Shown here piece after piece: positions 51,246 to 60,269 of a stretch of 64,000 bases of DNA. Origin of the DNA: Bacteroidetes bacterium GWF2_41_31 (lineage in GTDB: Bacteria; Bacteroidota; Bacteroidia; Bacteroidales; F082); the NCBI GenBank assembly GCA_001769215.1, contig MEOL01000045.1:1-64000 (forward strand), written 5' to 3'. Within the stretch, counting starts at the first letter, position 1. Each line of letters begins with the position of its first letter. Under the pieces are notes generated by a model. It ran no database searches. It was not told the origin of the DNA and saw only the letters and a program-made list of their open reading frames with translations. A program made the translations under genes and the position numbers.

Positions 51246-53465
51246 TTACTCTTTTTCGTATAAACCTGTAGCTGATTTTTTAAGTTTAGATTCAAGCAGC
51301 TTTTTTAAAAGGCCGTCGATGCTTCGGGTACTCAGGTGATAATTATTACCCAGGGTGATGGCATCGGCCCTGGTGAATGTAGGAGGCAAAGAATTAAAAA
51401 ATGCTTCTTTGTTGGGAGCTTCAGTAAAAACTACTTTCTTATCTTCTCTGGGGAGACTGTTAAAAATAATAAGACTATGTTCCAGGTACAGTCGTGAAAG
51501 TCGAAGCGCCAGATGGAAGTCCTGGTCGGAACAAACCATTTCTTTTTCCTGTATATTTAATTCATAGTTTCTGAGCGTTGTGAAGATCATGGCCATCCGG
51601 TAAAGGAGCAATCCCAGCCTTTTTACTATGCTGGCCGCATTGACACTATTAAACGTAGTGACGTGAGTAAGTATGTGTGTAAATGACTCATTCAGTAACT
51701 TCCATTGTTCCGGAGTAAGTAAAAAAGAAGATTCCATATCTGACATGAGTGTCATCATGTGGTAGATATCCATGGATAGTTTAGAAAAAGTATCGGTCAA
51801 GCAGGGGAGCTCCGGTTGAGGAGATACATCGTTCCAAACCGGGATTGATTTATATACATAAAACAAAAAACGGCTGAACAGTCCATCATCCGCAGAAGAG
51901 ATTAAACCTAAAATCTGACCGGGAGTTCCTGTAAGGGCTACTGACAGTCGGGGATTGGTTACTTCAATGTATTGATTGTCTGTTTTTCGGGAGCTGGAAA
52001 TACTTTCATGATGAAATGCTTTTCGGAGCATGTCAGAGTATGAGCCCCAGTCCTGTTTTAAGATATATCCCATGGTATCTGCTTCCGTTTCACAAATGAC
52101 ACCGGTACCTCCATTTTCGCTCAGGTGGTTTAATACTTTGGCATAACTGGAATTAGCTGGTATGTAAAACACTCTGAAAGGAGGACGTAAGGGAGGCTCC
52201 TCGTCCGGATTGTTGTTTTTCTTGCGTTTACGCTGTTTATACAGATTAAGTTCCTTTTGGTATTTTCTTTCTTCCTTTTGACTCACTTCTAATAGTTTAG
52301 ATTGGATAATACTACCCAGTAAACGACTATATTTTAAGGATCCCTTTCCTGAAGCAGGAGGAGCAATAATAAAAGAAAAGAGATTTGGATACACAGGTTG
52401 ACGGTTATATTCGCCTATTATATGGGGAAGGCAGGCGCTTAAAATACTTAAAGCACCAGTAAAGAAAACATCTCTTTCCCTTGGGTCGGTAAAACAAAGA
52501 ACACCCTGTTTAATCATGTCCGGCATTAAGTCATAATCCTCCTGAGAAATGGAAGGAGAATTGGTAAGAAAATCATCATCCCTGCCGATAGCAGGCAAGT
52601 ATGAATCAAAAAAATCGCAAGAGGTTGCAAACTTTGCAAACTTTGCAAACTCTGTATCATTATACGAAAATGCACTTCGGATTACAGATTCTAACTCTTT
52701 GTTATCCAGATTGTAATGACTGCGGCAAAAAGTGAGAGTTTGCTGCAACGGGATGCCAGCATGTTTGCAACAGTTTGCAAAACGAAAAATGAAATTATTG
52801 CGGTTGCCATTGATATAAGAGTCATTCTTTTCAGTGATTGTCTGACAGTTAGCGAATATTTCAGCGAAATCAGGTGGTGAAATTGAGTTTTTTGAAGTTT
52901 CACTTTTTTCGATGACCTCAATGGGGAAGATTTCGGAAGAAATATTGAGGTAAAGATCGGGGTCATAAGAGAGAAAACACAGCCTGGGGATATCCTTGAC
53001 AGAACGGTCGGAAAGGATGCCGGTTTGTTGCTCATAGAAATCGGCCACCCGATTAAAAGCGATCAGGTGTTTTTCTTTTGTGGAGTTTGTGATCACAAAA
53101 ACCTTGAGGCCATTACCCTTGGGACTGATGAAGGAGGCGTAAGTTGTAGACAGTGCATCAACAATTTTCCGAAGATTATCTATGGGCTCCTTCACATTGT
53201 CGAAGTCCAGGCATATCACCGGATTGTATTCCTGCAGGGAATTCAGTCGTCTGCCTTTGGTAAACACACCGGCAGGAGTAAAAGCCGGGAGCGTTTTTTT
53301 CAGGTTATCTGCCAGTTCTTTTTTTCCCTGGATGGAAAGCTGTCTGATTTGCCCGATTTTAGATTGAAGTTTGTTTTGTTTCACAGTAAGCAGGACCTCA
53401 TGCAGAGGCAGCACCCCCCGGAGTCGGGAGAAATTGTGAAATACTGAAGTATTAAATTCATTCAT
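51246..53465 (-). CDS. BT4734/VirE-N plus DUF3987 primase-helicase-like protein of a mobile element
   Basis: A 739-residue protein. The ATG at 53465 is chosen; it overlaps the small upstream gene by 8 bases. The N-terminal domain (about 1-180; YNPVICLDFDNV, then SPKGNGLKVFV) is the BT4734-like/VirE-N domain resembling primase cores. A DUF3987 ATPase follows (about 310-740) with the P-loop IIAPPASGKGSLKY (about 369-382) and an Asp/Glu-containing strand. Such genes occur in Bacteroidota integrative elements next to an integrase and excisionase, and serve replication or mobilisation. The codons for FAKFAKFA (52626-52650) form the inverted copy of the TTTGCAAA repeat. Confidence 0.82.
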   Translation of the reverse strand: MNEFNTSVFHNFSRLRGVLPLHEVLLTVKQNKLQSKIGQIRQLSIQGKKELADNLKKTLPAFTPAGVFTKGRRLNSLQEYNPVICLDFDNVKEPIDNLRKIVDALSTTYASFISPKGNGLKVFVITNSTKEKHLIAFNRVADFYEQQTGILSDRSVKDIPRLCFLSYDPDLYLNISSEIFPIEVIEKSETSKNSISPPDFAEIFANCQTITEKNDSYINGNRNNFIFRFANCCKHAGIPLQQTLTFCRSHYNLDNKELESVIRSAFSYNDTEFAKFAKFATSCDFFDSYLPAIGRDDDFLTNSPSISQEDYDLMPDMIKQGVLCFTDPRERDVFFTGALSILSACLPHIIGEYNRQPVYPNLFSFIIAPPASGKGSLKYSRLLGSIIQSKLLEVSQKEERKYQKELNLYKQRKRKKNNNPDEEPPLRPPFRVFYIPANSSYAKVLNHLSENGGTGVICETEADTMGYILKQDWGSYSDMLRKAFHHESISSSRKTDNQYIEVTNPRLSVALTGTPGQILGLISSADDGLFSRFLFYVYKSIPVWNDVSPQPELPCLTDTFSKLSMDIYHMMTLMSDMESSFLLTPEQWKLLNESFTHILTHVTTFNSVNAASIVKRLGLLLYRMAMIFTTLRNYELNIQEKEMVCSDQDFHLALRLSRLYLEHSLIIFNSLPREDKKVVFTEAPNKEAFFNSLPPTFTRADAITLGNNYHLSTRSIDGLLKKLLESKLKKSATGLYEKE

Positions 53466-53667
53466 CAGGCACCGCATTTATGTGAATACACCGGTTAACA
53501 CCCTTGATATATACCTCGATATTTAGAGACAGATTGAAAAAGCGGAGAGAACCGGAAAGAGAAAACAGTCCCCGATGAACTTCTTTGAGTCTGGATAAAT
53601 GTTGAGCCAGATAAACTGATGAAGGAATCTTTTGCAGATTAATTGAATTTGGGTTTTTCATAGACAT
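53458..53667 (-). CDS. Small mobile-element protein of unknown function
   Basis: A 69-residue protein opening MSMKNPNSINLQKIPSSVYL with a basic middle (SRLKEVHRG) and a C-terminal IEVYIKGVNRCIHINAVPDE. The stop overlaps the start of the DUF3987 gene by 8 bases, so the two are translationally coupled. No family was recognised. It could be an accessory replication or regulatory factor of the element. Confidence 0.6.
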   Translation of the reverse strand: MSMKNPNSINLQKIPSSVYLAQHLSRLKEVHRGLFSLSGSLRFFNLSLNIEVYIKGVNRCIHINAVPDE

Positions 53668-54284
53668 AATTTTTTGTTAAATGGTAAAAAATGAGGTATA
53701 CTATTCTATTCAGGTTCCTTTTACAGAGAACCCGGAACGAAATCACAAAAAAGATATCAGGTGTTAAATTGCAGAAGCGGGTAAGAGACTTGTTAGTTTA
53801 TCCGGGAGGTTAAATAAGCGGGTAGCAGCAAATAGTAGATAATGCAATTGGGGAAAACACTTCAAGCTTAGCGAGTGAGATTTTACAAAGTTAAATGATT
53901 AGGTTTTGTTCATGAAAAATACAAAAATGGTTTAAATTAAACAATGGGTTATGGGTTAACAAATAGATCAGGTACCCTAAAAACAGTAATAAATTATTTG
54001 TAAAAACCGGGTCTCTGATTTAAGTAGTTCAAATATAGATAAAAAATGTTCTATTTTTCCAAATAGTTAATGTAATTTATTTCGTTTTGTAGGAATTTAT
54101 TGCCAATAATGTCAATACAAAACAAATATGGATAAAATGCAAAATACTTGTAAATTAATCATTAATTTTCTTTGTAATAAGATTGATTTGTTGTATTTTA
54201 GCACGAACATGCTGGCGTAATAAGCGAGTATATTAACGCCCAAAAAAGAACTAAAAAGAATCTATAATTAAAAAGCAAAAAGTT
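53668..54284. other. AT-rich intergenic region between divergent mobile-element genes
   Basis: A 617-base region between the leftward replication genes and the rightward HTH gene. No gene is seen. It is very AT-rich, with many TTT/AAA runs, and holds the HTH promoter at 54171-54201. A leftward promoter must also lie here but was not pinned down. It is a reasonable place for an origin or control region of the element. Confidence 0.5.
54171..54201 (+). promoter_or_regulatory. Promoter of the excisionase-type HTH gene
   Basis: TTTG (54171-54174) and TATTTTAG (54194-54201) are separated by 19 bases, a good match to the Bacteroidota -33 TTTG / -7 TAnnTTTG pair with one mismatch. The leader to the ATG at 54285 is about 75 bases and contains a small GGCGT...ACGCC hairpin. 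Confidence 0.6.
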
Positions 54285-54551
54285 ATGCAATTAGCCACAC
54301 TCGAAGACCTGGAACAATGGAAGAATGAAATTGTCCGGGAAGTATCGGATCTGATCAAAGGCAATATCCCACAGCCTGTAAAGTGGGTAAAATCGAACAG
54401 GGCCAAAGAGATTTTGGGATGTTCGCCCGGGACCTTACAGAATTTGCGTCAGGGAGGGAAGTTGGAGTTTTCCAAGGTTGGGGGGACTTTGTATTATAGT
54501 ATGGAGTCGATTATGAAGACATTGGAGAGGAACAAGCATGGGGTTTCGTAG
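54285..54551 (+). CDS. Excisionase-family HTH DNA-binding protein
   Basis: An 88-residue protein with an N-terminal helix (about 5-25) and a MerR/excisionase-type HTH (about 32-80): VKWVKSNRAKEILGCSPGTLQNLRQGGKLEFSKVGG, ending YYSMESIMKTLER. It is the kind that directs excision or regulates genes in Bacteroidota integrative elements, and is transcribed towards the integrase gene. Confidence 0.85.
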   Translation: MQLATLEDLEQWKNEIVREVSDLIKGNIPQPVKWVKSNRAKEILGCSPGTLQNLRQGGKLEFSKVGGTLYYSMESIMKTLERNKHGVS

Positions 54552-54726
54552 GGTATCCGAAATCGGATAGTGACGGGGTTGGATAATAGGAGCCATTTCT
54601 GAAGGGGGTGGCTTTTTTGTGGGAAATGGAACACGGATAACACGGGTGGGACGGGTAGTCGCGGATGGGAAAGCCTGGCTTTTTGAAGGAAAATAAGTTT
54701 GAATTCTTTGAGACACCCCACCCCGA

Positions 54727-54745
54727 CCCTCCCCAAAGGGGAGGG
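54727..54745. repeat. GC-rich hairpin in a dispersed-type non-coding repeat
   Basis: CCCTCCCC-AAA-GGGGAGGG forms an 8-bp stem in the gap between the HTH gene and the convergent integrase gene. It follows CCCCGACCCT, a motif also found in the palindrome cluster at 24361-24456. No U-tract follows, so a terminator role is doubtful. The rest of the 54552-54772 gap contains CACGGATAACACGGGT-type short repeats. Confidence 0.5.
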
Positions 54746-54772
54746 AGTTGTGACGTGTTGACAAACTGTATT

Positions 54773-56011
54773 TTACATGACTTTTTTAAGTGGTTTATGG
54801 ACCGATAGTTTGGCTTTGAGGGCTTGCATGTCATTGCTGATTTTGGTATCTACTACCTTGGAGTAGATTTGGGTGGTTTTGATGGAGTTGTGACCGAGCA
54901 TTTTTGAGACGGTCTCGATGGGGACTCCGTTGGAGAGTGTGATGGTGGTGGCAAAGGTGTGCCGGGCCAGGTGCATAGTGAGGTTCTTGGTGATGCCGGT
55001 GATGTCGGCGATTTCTTTGAGGTAGCCATTCATGCGCTGGTTGGAGTTGACTGGAAGAAGTCTGCCTTTTGCCTGGGCTTCTGGGTCGTTTTTGTATTTT
55101 TTGATAATGTCCATGGCTTGGGGGAGTAATGGGATGGGGCTTCGGCCATCGGTCTTTTTTCGGTTGATGATGATCCATTTTTCGCCATCGATGCCGGTGG
55201 TGATGTCAGAAGGGGAGAGGGATTCTACATCGGCCTGGGCAAAGCCGGTATAGCAGCAGAAAACGAAGATGTCGCGGACTTTTTCAAGCCTGGGAAGTTT
55301 TAACTCCTTATTCTCAAGCAGTAGAAGTTCTTCGGGGGTCAGAAATCCTCTTTCTGTGGGTTTGTAGGAGCAATGGTGTTTCATGAAAGGGTCTCGCAAA
55401 AGCCATTCATTGGCAATGGACAGGTTTATAATCTTTTTCAGATGGACAAGGTATTTAACGGTGGTGTTTGTGCTGCATTTGTGTATGGTTTTAAGGTAGA
55501 CTTCGTATTTGGTGATAAAGGCATGGTTGAGGTCATCGAGTAGCAAATCATTTTTTGCATATTGGTATTTGATGTAATTTCTTATGCGATTTATTGAAAC
55601 CTTGTAGCGTGTGTAAGTGCCAATGGCTACATCAAAACCGACACGTTTTTTCATTTCACTATTGTGGTATTCGTACACATAAAGTAAGGTGTATTTCTTC
55701 TCAGTGTTGCCGTTCAGCTTTTCACGTAGTGAATCTAAGGTGATGGGTTTGTCAAGACTTTCAAGGATGTTGAATTGTCGTTGAATTTTGTTTTTTAATC
55801 CATCGAGGTAGTTATTTAGGATGATGGCTTCATCGCTGGTTCCTGTGGCTTTACCAATGTTTGTATCCCAGGCATTTGGAGAAATGAATCTGTGAGAAGA
55901 TAATTCAGTTCTGCTGTTGTCGAGAATAATGCGAAGATTAATGGGGGCAAGTCCCAGTTTGTTGGTTTTGCTTTTCTTAATTTGGAATGAAATGTACAAA
56001 GAATGTTCCAT
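54773..56011 (-). CDS. Tyrosine recombinase / integrase
   Basis: A 412-residue integrase with an N-terminal arm-binding domain, SAM-like core-binding domain (about 110-215) and a catalytic domain (about 230-400). The second Arg and His appear in HLARHTFAT, a further His in LGHNSIKTT and the nucleophile Tyr in QIYSKV. The place of the first catalytic Arg (YTGLR in most) reads CYTGFAQADV, without Arg, as in several Bacteroidota integrases such as IntDOT. It lies 269 bases from the 3' end of tRNA-Arg, the probable integration site. Confidence 0.93.
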   Translation of the reverse strand: MEHSLYISFQIKKSKTNKLGLAPINLRIILDNSRTELSSHRFISPNAWDTNIGKATGTSDEAIILNNYLDGLKNKIQRQFNILESLDKPITLDSLREKLNGNTEKKYTLLYVYEYHNSEMKKRVGFDVAIGTYTRYKVSINRIRNYIKYQYAKNDLLLDDLNHAFITKYEVYLKTIHKCSTNTTVKYLVHLKKIINLSIANEWLLRDPFMKHHCSYKPTERGFLTPEELLLLENKELKLPRLEKVRDIFVFCCYTGFAQADVESLSPSDITTGIDGEKWIIINRKKTDGRSPIPLLPQAMDIIKKYKNDPEAQAKGRLLPVNSNQRMNGYLKEIADITGITKNLTMHLARHTFATTITLSNGVPIETVSKMLGHNSIKTTQIYSKVVDTKISNDMQALKAKLSVHKPLKKVM

Positions 56012-56221
56012 AATGATAAGTTTTAAAGGAAAAAATGGGTCCCTTTCAGTTTATAAATATACGAAATTCAAGGCAATTTCAAGGTATAAAAACATAGTTT
56101 TTATTATTGTATATCAATATTTTACATGTTTCGGGGACCCAAAACGGTTTTTTAAAAATGGGTCCCTTATTGGTCCCTTTCAGACTGCAATATTTGATAA
56201 ACTTTGGCGGGAGTAAAAAAC

Positions 56222-56256
56222 AAAAACCGCTAAAAATCAACATTTTAACGGTTTTT
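56222..56256. terminator. Bidirectional rho-independent terminator downstream of tRNA-Arg
   Basis: AAAAACCG (56222-56229) pairs with CGGTTTTT (56249-56256), extended by TAAAA/TTTTA after one mismatch, with a 7-base loop. A T-run follows the stem on both strands. It ends the tRNA-Arg transcript (minus strand). Confidence 0.72.
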
Positions 56257-56279
56257 ACTACTGATTATCAGTGTTTTAG

Positions 56280-56353
56280 TGATCCAGACAGGATTCGAAC
56301 CTGTGACCCGCAGCTTAGAAGGCTGCTGCTCTATCCAGCTGAGCTACTGGACC
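56280..56353 (-). tRNA. tRNA-Arg (anticodon TCT)
   Basis: A 74-base tRNA on the minus strand. The acceptor stem GGTCCAG pairs with CTGGATC (one G-T pair); the D-arm is GCTCAGCTGGATAGAGC, the anticodon stem-loop has CTTCTAA giving anticodon TCT, and the T-arm is GGGTCACAGGTTCGAATCC. CCA is not encoded. Its 3' end faces the integrase gene, so it is the likely attachment site of the mobile element. Confidence 0.95.
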
Positions 56354-56360
56354 AATATTT

Positions 56361-56415
56361 GGTACTCTATCCTCCCGATAACCCCGATAGTTATCGGGGG
56401 GAGAGCTACTGGACC
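56361..56415 (-). pseudogene. Partial tRNA-Arg copy split by a palindromic insert
   Basis: On the minus strand the D-half of tRNA-Arg is repeated just upstream of the intact gene: GGTCCAGTAGCTC (56415-56403), then a hairpin-forming insert (CCCCGATAACTATCGGGG), then GGATAGAGTACC (56372-56361). Thus a duplicated 5' tRNA piece carries a REP-like palindrome in its D-loop. Confidence 0.6.
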
Positions 56416-56445
56416 AACTTGGGAGCGCAAAATTACACTTTATTT

Positions 56446-59385
56446 TTATTTGGCCAACGCGTCATACAGAATTTCTACCGGGTGATACGACGCACGCGAG
56501 GTGCCGTCTTTTATCTGATGGCGGCAACTGGTTCCTGGTGCTGCAATCAGTGTTGTTGCTGAACTGGCGCGGACTGCGGGAAAAAGAACCAATTCCCCAA
56601 TCTTCATGCTTAAATCGTAGTGCTCCTTCTCGAAGCCAAACGATCCGGCCATCCCACAACATCCCGACGGAATTTCAATGGCTTTGTAATTTTGAGGAAA
56701 GTTTAACATAAACAAGGTTGGACTGGTGCTGGCCAAAGCCTTCTGATGGCAATGTCCGTGAAGTTTGATCTCCCTGGTTTCTGTAGTGAATTGTGACTGA
56801 GTTATCTTCCCTGCTTTTACTTCTCTTTGCAGGAATTCATCCATCATCAGGGCATTTTTGGCCAGGCTGTTGGCGGCTTTTTTCAATGGTTGATCCGCCA
56901 ATTCCTTGTATTCGTCCCTAAAAGTCAGGATGGCAGAGGGTTCGATGCCCACCAGCGGAGTTTCGTCGCTGATAAGCGATTGCAGTTTACCGATGTTGGC
57001 ATTGGCGATTTTTTTGGCCCGTTTCACCAGCCCTTTGCTTAAATAGGTTCGCGCGCTTTCGAGGTGATCAGGAATAACGACTTCATAGCCCAATACGGTG
57101 AGTAACTTGATGGCTTTAATCCCGATTTCGGTATCATTAAAACGGGTAAATTCATCATTAAACAAATAAACACGTCCATTGCGGAAGCTTTGTTTTTGCG
57201 TTTGTGAATACTTTTTCTGCCACCTGTCGAGGGTTGTTTTGTAAAGCAATGGAAACTGACGCTCAGGGGCGAATCCCACCAAACGTGCAGTAATACCCGA
57301 AATGAATTTGTTGCTGTTCACAAAATTATAAATCCAGGTGAAATGGCTTCCCAGTGTGTTTATTTTACTGATGTGCGCGATCATCAGGGTACGCAACGGA
57401 ATGCGGTGACTGGCATAATATTGCTGTAAAAATTCGGCTTTGAGTTTGGCCACGTCCACGCTGGCCGGACATTCCGATTTACAGGCTTTACATGATAAAC
57501 ACAGGTCCATTACCTGGTAAATTTCCTGGTGATCGAAGGGATTGGCCTTTTTGGAGGTGGTGAGAAATTCGCGCAACACATTGGCCCTGGCCCGGGTGGT
57601 CTGATACTCATCACGACTGGCCATATAGCTGGGACACATGGTCCCTCCGGTGATTTCGGTTTTTCGGCATACCGCCGTTCCATTGCATTTTTCAGCGGCA
57701 CGCAGAATGCCCAAATCCTTGCTGAAATCGAAGGTGGTTTTGATCTCGCGGGTGGGTACGCCTGGCACATTGCGCAGGGAAGTGTTCATCACGGGTGTGT
57801 CCACAATTTTCCCCGGATTGAAAATGCCCTGGGGATCCCAGGTTTGCTTTATCTTCTTGAACAGTGAGTAGTTGTGATCGCCTACCATCAGCGGAATAAA
57901 CTGTCCGCGTAAGCGCCCGTCGCCATGTTCACCACTTAGTGAGCCCCGGTATTTTTTCACCAGTTTGGCCGTTTCTAGAGCAATTTCATAAAACAGTTCC
58001 ACATCATGTGGATCTTTCAGGTTCAGGATGGGACGAAGATGAAGCTCTCCGGTGGCCACATGGGCATAATACACACATTCTTTACCAAACTTTTTCAACA
58101 TGGCATCGAATTCTTCAATATAAGCAGGAAGCACTTCCGGGTTTACAGCCGTATCTTCTATAACAGGGGCGGGTTTGGCATCGCCCGGCAAGTTGTTGAT
58201 AATGCCCAGTCCGGCCTTGCGTAAGTCCCAAACGCGTTTGATGTCAGCGCCTTCCACCATGGGAAAATGGTATCCATATCCTGCCTGACGCATGGCGTTT
58301 TCCATGTCGGCAGCTTTTTGATGGATTTCCTCTGTGGATTCCCCTGCAAACTCAACCACCAGAATGGCTCCGGGGTCACCTTCCACAAAGAACCTGTTTT
58401 TTTGTTGTTCTATGTTTTCTTTGGTGAGGTCGAGTACGATTTTGTCCATCAGTTCGATGGCTTCGGGTTTGAACTTCAGGGCGATCAGGTTGGCTTTGAG
58501 CGATTCGGCAATGGTGTTGAAATGCACGCAAACCAACGCTTTGTGGATGGGAGGGAGGTCGACCAGGTTGAGTTTGATTTCGGTGGTAAAAGCCAGGGTT
58601 CCTTCCGATCCGGCTAACAGGCCTGTCATATTAAATAGTGTTTTTTCCTGTCCAAAGAGTTCGTTTCGCAACAGCAAATCGATGGCGTAGCCGGTATTTC
58701 TTCTTTCGAGTTGAGGATCAGGAAATTCTTTAATGATTTCCTCCTGATTTTTGCTGTCGCTTAACATTTCCCTGAAAAGGCGGTAAATGGTGCCTTCAAG
58801 GCTTTGTAGGTCGCACTTTTTACTAAATTCATCGTTTGTGACGGCTCCAAAAACGACTTCCGATCCATCGCTCAGGATGGTGTGCAGTTCGAGGGTGTGA
58901 TCGCGGGTGCTTCCATACACCAGTGAATGTGCCCCGCAGGCATTGTTTCCCACCATGCCGCCCATCATACAGCGGTTGGCGGTGGAGGTTTCAGGGCCGA
59001 AAAACAAGGCCAAGGGTTTAAGAAAAACATTCAATTCATCCAGAATAACGCCGGGTTGCACACGCACCCATTTTTCTTCTTTATTGACTTCCAGAATCTG
59101 AGTCATGTGGCGCGATACATCTGCAATGATGCCGCCGCCAACCACCTGTCCTGCAAGGGAAGTTCCTGCTGTTCGGGGAATGAGCGAAGTATTGTTCTCC
59201 CTGCAAAAGTTGATCAGCTTTTTAATGTCGTCGGCGTTGGCCGGATAAACTACTCCTATCGGAATTTCGCGATAAGCGGAAGCATCGGTGGCGTAGATCA
59301 TACGACTGCTGTCATCGGTCAGCACTTCGCCTTTGAGGGAAGGGGCGAATAATCTTAAAGCTTGATGCAATGGGGTAATATTCAT
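56446..59385 (-). CDS. FAD-linked / Fe-S D-2-hydroxyacid dehydrogenase (YdiJ-like fusion)
   Basis: A 979-residue fusion. The ATG at 59385 (MNITPLHQALRLF) starts the conserved part; a longer frame adds ten unlikely residues. Order: FAD-binding PCMH domain (about 40-250; AGTSLAGQVVGGGIIADVSRH), FAD-oxidase C domain (about 290-530; GTLAFTTEIKL, GEHGDGRLRG), Fe-S region (CNGTAVCRK...MCPSYMASRDE about 570-600; CLSCKACKSECP about 630-641) and a CCG-type domain (HGHCHQKAL, SGCCGMAG about 900-930). It is the architecture of YdiJ, a D-2-hydroxyglutarate/D-lactate dehydrogenase. The DUF1338 neighbour favours D-2-hydroxyglutarate as substrate. Confidence 0.88.
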   Translation of the reverse strand: MNITPLHQALRLFAPSLKGEVLTDDSSRMIYATDASAYREIPIGVVYPANADDIKKLINFCRENNTSLIPRTAGTSLAGQVVGGGIIADVSRHMTQILEVNKEEKWVRVQPGVILDELNVFLKPLALFFGPETSTANRCMMGGMVGNNACGAHSLVYGSTRDHTLELHTILSDGSEVVFGAVTNDEFSKKCDLQSLEGTIYRLFREMLSDSKNQEEIIKEFPDPQLERRNTGYAIDLLLRNELFGQEKTLFNMTGLLAGSEGTLAFTTEIKLNLVDLPPIHKALVCVHFNTIAESLKANLIALKFKPEAIELMDKIVLDLTKENIEQQKNRFFVEGDPGAILVVEFAGESTEEIHQKAADMENAMRQAGYGYHFPMVEGADIKRVWDLRKAGLGIINNLPGDAKPAPVIEDTAVNPEVLPAYIEEFDAMLKKFGKECVYYAHVATGELHLRPILNLKDPHDVELFYEIALETAKLVKKYRGSLSGEHGDGRLRGQFIPLMVGDHNYSLFKKIKQTWDPQGIFNPGKIVDTPVMNTSLRNVPGVPTREIKTTFDFSKDLGILRAAEKCNGTAVCRKTEITGGTMCPSYMASRDEYQTTRARANVLREFLTTSKKANPFDHQEIYQVMDLCLSCKACKSECPASVDVAKLKAEFLQQYYASHRIPLRTLMIAHISKINTLGSHFTWIYNFVNSNKFISGITARLVGFAPERQFPLLYKTTLDRWQKKYSQTQKQSFRNGRVYLFNDEFTRFNDTEIGIKAIKLLTVLGYEVVIPDHLESARTYLSKGLVKRAKKIANANIGKLQSLISDETPLVGIEPSAILTFRDEYKELADQPLKKAANSLAKNALMMDEFLQREVKAGKITQSQFTTETREIKLHGHCHQKALASTSPTLFMLNFPQNYKAIEIPSGCCGMAGSFGFEKEHYDLSMKIGELVLFPAVRASSATTLIAAPGTSCRHQIKDGTSRASYHPVEILYDALAK

Positions 59386-59449
59386 TTGAATTTTCTTAAA
59401 AGCAAAAATACACAATCACAAAAGGTGAGATAAACCTAAAAACAGGATA

Positions 59450-60259
59450 TTACTTCTCGTAATAATCCGTGCTCTCAAATATTTTATCCGCCGATTTGGC
59501 GATGAAACCTCCGTAGAGTTCGCCGCCTTTATCCGGATAACGCCGTGCAAATTCGTAATAACAACTTGGGATTTCGTGCACACCTTCGGTAAATTCGATG
59601 GGCAAAATCCCGGCTTTGATGGAAGATTGTTCCAGCAATTCTTCAGGTGTTCCCTTAATTTCGCCACCCGAATCATTCAATGCAAAACCGTTGTCTTTTA
59701 AAAACCGGTTTACTTTTTCGATGGAATCCAGTTGTTTCAACGCATTGATGCTCACCGTAAAGTGGTTGGCCCTAAAGCCGTAAACATACACCCAGGCAGC
59801 ATATTCCGATTCCTTGCGCAGTTGTTCGTAAACTTCAAATGACGGTTTTTCCCAGGGACGTCCGCTCAAAATCAACTGTGGGCTTTTTAATAAGTCAGCG
59901 GGAATTTCATCGATTAGCCGGAGAGCGGTTTCCTTTAAAAACGGGCTCATTTCCTCCAGTTTCAGCTCGCTGATAAAAATGCGGGGTGCCTGTTTGAATC
60001 CCTTCAGTTCAAAATGCCGGGCATATAAATGCTTTTGCTCAAAGGTGTATTCTCCCCTGAACTCGTAGCCGGCGTTCTCAAAAGGACGAGCCAATACGTT
60101 GATGCTGACACGTGGATCGTCGAAAGTCCGAAAGGCGATGTGGTCGTTTACCACGTTTTCGCCCAGACCTTTAAACAGGTCGTATACTTTTTTTACCGCA
60201 GGGTTTTGCCTGAGGTAGTCTTCCCAGATGGGATCGAATAATTTTTGTGCTTTTTCCAT
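59450..60259 (-). CDS. DUF1338 protein, 2-oxoadipate dioxygenase/decarboxylase-like (HglS family)
   Basis: A 269-residue DUF1338 protein. The N-terminal DHIAFRTFDDPRVSINVLARPF (about 40-61) contains the His of the VOC-like metal centre, and YTFEQKHLYARHFELKG with RIFISEL follows, as in the family. HglS proteins convert 2-oxoadipate to D-2-hydroxyglutarate with O2 and Fe(II) in lysine breakdown. It is shorter than the ~460-residue Pseudomonas HglS, as is usual for the compact DUF1338 branch. It lies just upstream of the YdiJ-like gene, the next enzyme in that route. Confidence 0.8.
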   Translation of the reverse strand: MEKAQKLFDPIWEDYLRQNPAVKKVYDLFKGLGENVVNDHIAFRTFDDPRVSINVLARPFENAGYEFRGEYTFEQKHLYARHFELKGFKQAPRIFISELKLEEMSPFLKETALRLIDEIPADLLKSPQLILSGRPWEKPSFEVYEQLRKESEYAAWVYVYGFRANHFTVSINALKQLDSIEKVNRFLKDNGFALNDSGGEIKGTPEELLEQSSIKAGILPIEFTEGVHEIPSCYYEFARRYPDKGGELYGGFIAKSADKIFESTDYYEK

Positions 60260-60269
60260 GTCGTACAGT

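Noticed and set aside
54435-54834. Several overlapping minus-strand frames over the HTH gene and the repeat-rich gap
   Set aside because: They run through hairpins and short repeats and oppose the well-supported HTH gene; translations are Pro/Ser-rich noise.
56361-56415. Possible second tRNA gene next to tRNA-Arg
   Set aside because: Only the D-half is present and it is split by a palindrome; no anticodon arm or T-arm follows.
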